From DASQDN01 sp035630195 (GTDB lineage: Bacteria > Acidobacteriota > Terriglobia > Bryobacterales > Bryobacteraceae), in NCBI GenBank assembly GCA_035630195.1, contig DASQLD010000427.1:1-19789 (forward strand): a stretch of 19,789 nucleotides of DNA, read 5' to 3'. Positions within the stretch are counted from its first letter, which is position 1. Each line of letters opens with the position of its first letter. Positions 14,792 through 19,789 of the stretch are shown piece by piece. The notes beneath the pieces are model-generated. The model did not search any database and was not told the DNA's origin. It saw nothing but the letters and a program-made list of their open reading frames with translations. The position numbers and the translations under genes were made by a program.

Positions 14792-14825
14792 TGTATGTTT
14801 ATTCAGCTATATGAATAATTACACA
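14792..14825. promoter_or_regulatory. tandem ARG-box-like operators for ArgR
   Basis: Two 14-bp matches to the ARG-box core TGAAT-wwww-ATTCA lie side by side: TGTATGTTTATTCA (14792-14805, one core mismatch) and TGAATAATTACACA (14812-14825, two core mismatches). Their centres are 20 bp apart, close to the 21 bp of paired E. coli boxes that bind one ArgR hexamer. They sit 23-56 bp upstream of argF and could overlap its -10 region (possible TTGCGG-N16-TAATTA on the minus strand). The presence of argR in the same operon supports the call. Confidence 0.75.
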
Positions 14826-14953
14826 TCATATCCCGCCCCGCAAGCGCCGGACTCATCCTCCGACACATTTGTCATGAGCCGAACGACATTCTCTGGCTTA
14901 TCTTGGACATCGCGATAGAATCGTAGAACCGTGGGACGCGAGAAGGCCCAGCG
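14826..14953 (+). promoter_or_regulatory. divergent argF/cdaA intergenic region, cdaA side
   Basis: No gene seen. It must hold the start signals of the cdaA-cdaR-glmM operon. A TAGAAT at 14917-14922 is a possible -10 box, but no good -35 is placed before it. GAGAAGG at 14940-14946 is a plausible ribosome binding site for cdaA. Confidence 0.4.
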
Positions 14954-15823
14954 ATGCGCGCAATTTACGACCATATTGCACAATCGATGCCGCACCTGAC
15001 GATCACATCGATCGTCGATATCCTTCTTGTCGCTTTTCTCGTTTATCAATTTTTGATGATCTTACGCGGACGCCGGGCGGCGCATATCCTGCTGGGCGTT
15101 TTGATCCTCACCGCCATGTATTCGGCGGCCTCTGTGCTGGGGCTGGATCTGATCCGAACGATACTTTCCTCCGTAGCGCCGTACGCGCCGTTCGCGCTGA
15201 TCGTCATGTTTCAATCCGAAATTCGGAGATTGTTGGCGCGTATTGGCCGCCGCCGATGGTTGAGTATCGGCGGACGACTTCAAAAAAGGGAATTTACGGA
15301 GGAACTCGTCCTGGCTTTGGTTCAGATGTCTCAACAAAAGATAGGAGCCTTGGTCGTTATCGAGCGGGATATCGGGCTCCGAACATTTATTGAGAGCGGC
15401 GTCATGATGGATGCACTACTCTCTCGAGATCTTTTGTTGACAATCTTTCGCAGCGGAAGCGCGCTGCATGATGGCGCGGTTATTATTCGAGGCCAAAGAG
15501 CCGCAGCCGCAGCATGTTTTCTTCCGCTAACAGTGAGACCGGGTGTGGCGCGTAGTCTTGGTACTCGACATCGCGCAGCGATCGGAGTTACCGAGGAGAC
15601 GGACTGCCTGTCGCTCGTCGTCTCAGAGGAGACAGGACGCATGTCGGTCGTAGCGTTTGGTGATATTGAGATAAATGTTACGCCGGAGCGCCTCGAAGAG
15701 CGGATCGCTGAGCACATCATCCACAAGAGGACGGCCCCGACCTTCCGTCAGCAGCAGGCGCGCGAGCGAGAAGACGAAATCGCGATAGAAAGAGAGAGCA
15801 CTCGTGACGCGGCTGCTGACTGA
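14954..15823 (+). CDS. cdaA: membrane diadenylate cyclase CdaA
   Basis: A 289-residue protein that joins two ATP into cyclic di-AMP. The N-terminal three membrane helices (about 18-36, 42-62, 70-88) are followed by the DAC domain (about 100-250), with the catalytic DGA at 173-175 in SALHDGAVII and the RHR motif at 205-207 in GTRHRAAIGVTEETD. The C-terminal tail is charged. It is the first gene of cdaA-cdaR-glmM; the cdaR GTG start lies within its last codons (20-bp overlap). In Firmicutes, CdaR and GlmM bind CdaA and tune its activity, and the same order here suggests the same circuit. No c-di-AMP riboswitch is seen in the window. Confidence 0.96.
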   Translation: MRAIYDHIAQSMPHLTITSIVDILLVAFLVYQFLMILRGRRAAHILLGVLILTAMYSAASVLGLDLIRTILSSVAPYAPFALIVMFQSEIRRLLARIGRRRWLSIGGRLQKREFTEELVLALVQMSQQKIGALVVIERDIGLRTFIESGVMMDALLSRDLLLTIFRSGSALHDGAVIIRGQRAAAAACFLPLTVRPGVARSLGTRHRAAIGVTEETDCLSLVVSEETGRMSVVAFGDIEINVTPERLEERIAEHIIHKRTAPTFRQQQAREREDEIAIERESTRDAAAD

Positions 15824-16460
15824 GAACCCGGGCTGGAAGATCGGCGCCATCCTCATCGCAGCAGCGTTGTGGTTCGCATTCGTAGGTGAGACAGAACTTG
15901 CAACTTCGGCGCCGGTGTCCGTTCAGTTCAAAAACGTTCCCCCTGATTTAGAGATCACGTCCGAGAAACTCGACCGCTTGTTTTTGCGCTTGCGAGGTCC
16001 CGCGACGCGACTCACCCCGGGCAGTCTGGCGCAGATCTTTGTAGTCTTTGACCTTGCTCAAATTGTTTCGGCAGGCGAGCATACATTCAATCTAGGTCCG
16101 GAGAACCTACAACTACCTGCCGGTGTAAACGTCGTACGCATTGTGCCTTCACAAGTGCGCCTGACGTTTGAGAAGCGTCTCGCGCGCGAGGTTCCGATCG
16201 AAGTGCGCTATGCCGGCCCCCCGCCGAAGGGGTATCGGGTAGCGGGCCAACATATCTGGCCGCAAAAAGCCCGTATCATTGGACCCCAAAGTCACATCGA
16301 AACCTTGCAGTCGGCTCAGACGGACGCTATTGATCTGAGCTCGACCGTGAGCAACTCCGAATTTCGGATACCGGCGTTTGTTGATGATCCCCAGATCCGC
16401 TTCGATGGAAATCCACCACTTGTGTCGGTCCGTGTGTTGATGGAGAAGATTCCGCAATAA
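15804..16460 (+). CDS. cdaR: YbbR-domain protein CdaR, regulator of CdaA
   Basis: A 218-residue protein with an N-terminal membrane anchor (about residues 10-27, WKIGAILIAAALWFAF) and an extracytoplasmic part with two YbbR-like segments. The second is the clearer one: VPIEVRYAGPPPKGYRVAG followed by PQKARIIGPQSHIETL and AIDLSS. Length is shorter than Firmicute CdaR, which has four YbbR domains. The start is GTG at 15804 inside the end of cdaA, giving a 20-bp overlap in another frame; AGAGAG lies upstream of it. glmM begins 5 bp after its stop. The likely role is to sense envelope state and modulate c-di-AMP synthesis, inferred from the conserved gene order. Confidence 0.9.
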   Translation: MTRLLTENPGWKIGAILIAAALWFAFVGETELATSAPVSVQFKNVPPDLEITSEKLDRLFLRLRGPATRLTPGSLAQIFVVFDLAQIVSAGEHTFNLGPENLQLPAGVNVVRIVPSQVRLTFEKRLAREVPIEVRYAGPPPKGYRVAGQHIWPQKARIIGPQSHIETLQSAQTDAIDLSSTVSNSEFRIPAFVDDPQIRFDGNPPLVSVRVLMEKIPQ

Positions 16461-16465
16461 CTAAT

Positions 16466-17812
16466 ATGTCAAGGCAATTGTTCGGTACGGACGGTATTCG
16501 GGGAGTCGCTGGGGAATATCCGCTGGACGCGGTGACGGCCCATGCGCTCGGTCTCGCTCTTGGCCGTTGGGCGAAAGGGGTTACGCACAAGCCGGAAGTG
16601 CTGATCGGCATGGATACCCGTGAGTCTGGGCCATGGCTGGCGGCGCAAGTTGCAGGCGGACTGCGCGAAGCCGGCGTCACTTCCCGCTTCGCAGGTCTCA
16701 TCACGACACCAGGCGTAGCGTATCTGACGCGCACGCGGGACTTCGTCGCCGGCGTCATGATCTCGGCTTCGCATAACCCGTATCGAGACAATGGCATCAA
16801 GGTGTTCGACCATTCCGGATTCAAGCTGCCAGACGATCGGGAACTGGTACTGGAAAAGATGCTCTTCGAAATCCTTGAGGCAGGTGTTGCAGCCGAACCT
16901 GCCCAGCTCACGGTCGATGCAGGCCTCGATGCAGCCTATGTGGATTTTCTCGTTTCTACGATGTCATGCCGGCTAAATTCCCTGAACATAGTCCTCGATT
17001 GCGCCAATGGGGCGGCGAGTGAAATCGCCCCGAAGTTGTTCGAACGCCTTGGCGCGAAGGTAGCAAGCATCGGGTGTTCTCCTGATGGCCGGAATATCAA
17101 TCTCGATTGCGGAGCCCTCCACCTTGAGCAACTCCGTCAAAAAGTAGTAGCCGAAAATGCGGATCTCGGAGTCGCATTCGACGGCGATGCGGACCGCTGC
17201 ATGTTGGTTTCGCGCTCCGGAAAGATCATAGATGGCGACGCCGTCATGCTTATCGTGGGTTCCGCTCTGCAAGAAGCTGGTAAGCTCCCAGGATCCGTGA
17301 TCGTTTCCACCGTGATGTCGAACTTGGGACTCGAACGGCTCTTGCGGGAGCGCGGCATCGAGATGATCCGTACGCAGGTCGGCGACAAGTACGTGCTCGA
17401 GGAAATGCTTCGCCGGAAAGCAGCGTTGGGTGGCGAACAATCCGGTCACGTGATCTTCACGGAGCACGCTACCACCGGAGACGGGATCTTGACCGCTTTA
17501 CGGGTCCTCGAAATCGTCAGCAAGTCCGGGCGGTCGCTTGACGAACTGACCGAAGAGTTAAAGAACTATCCTCAGATCCTCGTCAATGTCCGCGTCGCAC
17601 GAAAGAAACCGCTGACGGAGCTCCCCATGGTCCAGGAAGAAATCCGGAAAGCGGAAGCCGAGTTTGCCGGAAAAGGCCGCGTTCTCGTGCGATTTTCCGG
17701 CACCGAGTCTCTAGCGCGGGTCATGGTCGAAGGGGAAGATTTAGAACGCGTGCCCGCCGTAGCCAACCGGATCGCCGATGTACTCCGCGCCGAGCTTGCC
17801 GCAGGGGCATAG
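16466..17812 (+). CDS. glmM: phosphoglucosamine mutase
   Basis: A 448-residue enzyme converting glucosamine-6-phosphate to glucosamine-1-phosphate for peptidoglycan and LPS precursors. It has the N-terminal FGTDGIRG, the phosphoserine loop SASHNPYRDNG (phosphorylated Ser at 102, the same number as E. coli GlmM), the magnesium loop DGDADR (239-244), the sugar-binding GGEQSGH (322-328) and the C-terminal phosphate-binding loop RFSGTESLARVM (409-420). In the last loop the usual RPSGTEP is changed at two places (Phe for the first Pro, Ser for the second), but SGTE is kept. It closes the cdaA-cdaR-glmM operon. No terminator is seen before the convergent cvpA end 11 bp away. Confidence 0.96.
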   Translation: MSRQLFGTDGIRGVAGEYPLDAVTAHALGLALGRWAKGVTHKPEVLIGMDTRESGPWLAAQVAGGLREAGVTSRFAGLITTPGVAYLTRTRDFVAGVMISASHNPYRDNGIKVFDHSGFKLPDDRELVLEKMLFEILEAGVAAEPAQLTVDAGLDAAYVDFLVSTMSCRLNSLNIVLDCANGAASEIAPKLFERLGAKVASIGCSPDGRNINLDCGALHLEQLRQKVVAENADLGVAFDGDADRCMLVSRSGKIIDGDAVMLIVGSALQEAGKLPGSVIVSTVMSNLGLERLLRERGIEMIRTQVGDKYVLEEMLRRKAALGGEQSGHVIFTEHATTGDGILTALRVLEIVSKSGRSLDELTEELKNYPQILVNVRVARKKPLTELPMVQEEIRKAEAEFAGKGRVLVRFSGTESLARVMVEGEDLERVPAVANRIADVLRAELAAGA

Positions 17813-17823
17813 GTTCAGAAGAG

Positions 17824-18393
17824 CTATTCGCTACGGACCGGGATCTTAGTAGTCTTCTTCCGATTAACGGCTTCTTCCCAAAGACCACGCAGGTCGCTAT
17901 ACGCGCGATCGAATCCCTCACGTATCTCGTAAGGAGTGGCCGCCGTCAAGACGCGTGAAGCGGCGAACACATACGGGGCCAGCTGCGAATGCTCAACTGC
18001 TCTGGGCAGCGACTTGGGTACAAACGCGGTGATCACCATGGTGATCACCACCAGCACCACAAAACCACGCACCACCCCAAAGGCCCCGCCTAATAGGCGG
18101 TCTGCCCACGACAGACCCACGATCTTGAGCACTTTCACAAGGAGAGCAGCGATGAGAGCGCCCGCGATCAACACTCCGAAAAACACGAGTAAGAAGGCGA
18201 CAATACCCGCCAGCGCTTTGGAGTTAATGTAAGGCTGCAACGAACCCGCTACCATCCCTCCGAACCAGGAAGCGGCAAAGAAGCCAATGATCATCGCCGC
18301 AAAACCGATGCCCATCCGCACGAATCCCTCTCGAAGACCGTTGGCGATGGAGACGACGAGAAAGATAACTAATACCCAGTCAAGCCAGTTCAT
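17824..18393 (-). CDS. cvpA: CvpA-family membrane protein
   Basis: A 189-residue protein with four hydrophobic helices in its first 125 residues. It opens with NWLDWVLVIFLVVSIANGLREGFVR, the family's start pattern, and has LSWADRLLGGAFGVVRGFVV near 95-113, the most conserved CvpA block. The C-terminal 65 residues are hydrophilic. CvpA proteins are needed for colicin V export in E. coli and for envelope stress tolerance elsewhere; the mechanism is unclear. The ATG overlaps the purC stop (ATGA), keeping the common association of cvpA with purine genes (in E. coli it precedes purF). A 22-bp perfect palindrome lies inside the gene. Confidence 0.9.
   Translation of the reverse strand: MNWLDWVLVIFLVVSIANGLREGFVRMGIGFAAMIIGFFAASWFGGMVAGSLQPYINSKALAGIVAFLLVFFGVLIAGALIAALLVKVLKIVGLSWADRLLGGAFGVVRGFVVLVVITMVITAFVPKSLPRAVEHSQLAPYVFAASRVLTAATPYEIREGFDRAYSDLRGLWEEAVNRKKTTKIPVRSE
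18028..18049. repeat. 22-bp perfect palindrome inside cvpA
   Basis: Two copies of GGTGATCACC, each itself palindromic, are joined by AT to make a 22-bp perfect palindrome. It encodes V-I-T-M-V-I-T in CvpA and reads the same on the other strand. It may be only a by-product of a repeated V-I-T codon string. Confidence 0.9.
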
Positions 18394-19286
18394 ATCGATT
18401 GTCCTGTCAGCAGCCGGTATGCCTGTTGATATTTTTCGCTCGTGCGTTGCGCCACGTCCTCCGGTAGTACGGGGGCAGGCGGCGTTTTGTTCCAGTGGAG
18501 CGACTCAAGGTAATCGCGGACAAACTGCTTATCGTAAGAAGGCTGAGGTCCACCGGGATTGTAGCGGTCCTGCGGCCAGAAGCGCGACGAGTCCGGTGTC
18601 AAAACTTCATCGGCCAGCACTAGTCTTCCGTTGATAAATCCAAACTCGAACTTTGTGTCGGCGATTATGATGCCGCGTGTTTCAGCATACGCAGCGGCCT
18701 TCTGATAAATTCCCAGGGTGAGGTCCCGCAGGCGGCTCACCAGAGCAGAGCCGAAAGATTCTACCGCTTGTTCGAACGAGATATTTATATCGTGACCGCT
18801 TTCGGCTTTCGTCGCAGGTGTGAAGATCGGCTCAGGCAGACGACTGCTCTCCAACAGCCCGGACGGTAGCGCGATACCGCAGACTTCGCCCGTCGATTGA
18901 TATTCTTTCCAGCCAGAACCGGACAAATATCCACGCGCAACGCATTCAAGCTGGATCATGTCTGCTTTTTTCACGAGAACGGATCTGCCGCGGAGTTGAC
19001 CGGCAAACGGCTGCAGTTCCGGAGGATACTCGGCAACGTCGGCCGTAATAATGTGATTCTCGATGGTGTCTTTGAGAAAGCCAAACCAGAAAAGGGACGT
19101 ACGGTTGAGGACCTCACCTTTCCTTGGAATACCGGTAGGCAGAATGCAGTCGAATGCAGAGATGCGATCCGTCGTGACTAACAACAGATGGTCTCCAACC
19201 TCATAAATATCGCGAACCTTCCCGCGAGCTCGAAGCTTTAGGCCAGGAAGGTTCGTTTCCGTCAAGACCATAGGTGAAGTGGTCAC
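18390..19286 (-). CDS. purC: SAICAR synthetase (phosphoribosylaminoimidazole-succinocarboxamide synthase)
   Basis: A 298-residue enzyme of purine synthesis that joins CAIR and aspartate using ATP. Family blocks are RGKVRDIYEVGDHLLLVTTD (about 21-40), SAFD, ECVARGYLSGSGWKEYQ, the FTPATKAESGHD loop, IIADTKFEFG and LADEVLTPDSSRFWP. It belongs to the long form (about 300 residues) found in yeast and many Gram-negatives. The open frame begins with GTG at 19286; ATG at 19271 (MVLTETN) is an equally likely start, and neither has a clear ribosome binding site. Its stop overlaps cvpA by 4 bp. The peroxidase gene ends 38 bp upstream on the same strand. Confidence 0.95.
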   Translation of the reverse strand: MTTSPMVLTETNLPGLKLRARGKVRDIYEVGDHLLLVTTDRISAFDCILPTGIPRKGEVLNRTSLFWFGFLKDTIENHIITADVAEYPPELQPFAGQLRGRSVLVKKADMIQLECVARGYLSGSGWKEYQSTGEVCGIALPSGLLESSRLPEPIFTPATKAESGHDINISFEQAVESFGSALVSRLRDLTLGIYQKAAAYAETRGIIIADTKFEFGFINGRLVLADEVLTPDSSRFWPQDRYNPGGPQPSYDKQFVRDYLESLHWNKTPPAPVLPEDVAQRTSEKYQQAYRLLTGQSI

Positions 19287-19324
19287 TAGTAAATCTTACA
19301 GGTAGGCGCGATACGATCCAACTC

Positions 19325-19789
19325 CTACTGCGGAAATTCTCGAGGGGCCGAGATGCACCGCCACCCCTCTCCGCTTAACGAGTGCAGGAACGCGATGAGA
19401 TCAACTTTCTCCTCCGGAGTCAGGCTGAGCGCCCTTAGACGCGGGTTGATGTTCGGATTCGGATTGCCGCCTGCATCGTAGAAATCGATCACTTCTTCGA
19501 GAGACTTCAGACTGCCATCGTGCATGTAAGGCGCGGTTGCAGCAATCTCGCGCAAACTCGGAGTCTTGAACTTACCGATATCAGTGGTGTCCTTCGTTAT
19601 CTCGGACCTTCCCTGATCTGACTTGAATTCTTTCATGCCAACGCCCAGATTGTGAAAGCGCCCGTCTGCGAATGTCGGTTCACTATGACAGTTGTGACAC
19701 TTCGCTTTGCCGAAGAACAGGGTCATGCCGCGCTCCTGCCGTCTGGTCAGAGCCGCCTTCTCCCCGGCGCGAAACCGATCGAACGCAGA
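19325..19789 (-). CDS. di-heme cytochrome c peroxidase/MauG family, C-terminal part (5' end cut by window edge)
   Basis: The frame is open to the right edge, so only the last 154 residues are present. KCHNCH binds the C-terminal (electron-transferring) heme. FKTPSLREIAATAPYMHDGS carries the family's FKTPxLRNV...PYMHDG signature, including the Met expected as axial ligand. EEVIDFYDAGGNPNPNINP and LTPEEKVDLIAFLHSL close the domain. These periplasmic proteins reduce hydrogen peroxide or, in the MauG branch, oxidise partner proteins; the missing N-terminal domain prevents a choice. An internal ATG at 19726 is not the true start, since upstream codons (SAFDRFRAGEKAALTRRQ) match the family. It lies upstream of purC on the same strand with a 38-bp gap. 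Confidence 0.93.
   Translation of the reverse strand, partial: SAFDRFRAGEKAALTRRQERGMTLFFGKAKCHNCHSEPTFADGRFHNLGVGMKEFKSDQGRSEITKDTTDIGKFKTPSLREIAATAPYMHDGSLKSLEEVIDFYDAGGNPNPNINPRLRALSLTPEEKVDLIAFLHSLSGEGWRCISAPREFPQ

Noticed and set aside
17813..17823. Bidirectional terminator between glmM and cvpA
   Set aside because: Only 11 bases separate the stops, and no hairpin or T run is visible.

Overview
The window reads as a piece of a Gram-negative soil-type acidobacterial chromosome, most likely of the Bryobacterales/Solibacter kind. This is an inference from gene content: a planctomycete-type cytochrome protein (PSCyt1-DUF1549-DUF1553), a Tat-exported DUF1552 protein, several CXXCH-bearing exported proteins, a cdaA-cdaR-glmM cluster, and an argF-argH-argR operon with ARG-box-like operators. 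GC looks to be in the high fifties by eye. I see no insertion sequence, phage, CRISPR array or rRNA. Gene packing is very tight, with many 4-bp ATGA overlaps and several antisense end overlaps.

Left part (1-4507, minus strand): a three-gene operon. It encodes an exported serine hydrolase of the beta-lactamase/PBP fold, an exported cyclase-family (kynurenine-formamidase-like) metal hydrolase, and a large exported PSCyt1-DUF1549-DUF1553 protein that runs off the left edge. The first two genes overlap by 4 bp and the third starts 12 bp after the second ends. A sigma70-like promoter sits almost directly on the GTG start of the first gene.

Middle-left (4582-8641): an ankyrin-repeat lipoprotein gene (+) and an AAA/P-loop ATPase gene (-) meet tail to tail on a shared TTATAA, and each carries a frameshift. 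A triple 16-bp tandem repeat follows. It abuts the stop codon of a gene for an exported QW-repeat (terpenoid-cyclase-fold) protein with a CXXCH motif. That gene overlaps head to head with an MFS exporter, which in turn overlaps tail to tail with a short MgtC/SapB gene.

Middle (8642-12021): a gene-poor 380-bp stretch, an orphan DUF1552 gene (-), tRNA-Gly(TCC) (-) with a clear promoter, then a PhyH-type dioxygenase (+) coupled by ATGA to a methyltransferase that has an N-terminal signal-like segment.

Right half (12011-19789): argF-argH-argR (-), in which argH is interrupted by an in-frame TAG. Divergently, cdaA-cdaR-glmM (+) links c-di-AMP synthesis to cell-wall precursor synthesis. A convergent minus-strand series follows, made up of a di-heme cytochrome c peroxidase C-terminal part (cut by the right edge), purC and cvpA. 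Three broken genes in 20 kb is notable. Either this strain has fresh lesions or the assembly has errors, and raw reads would decide.
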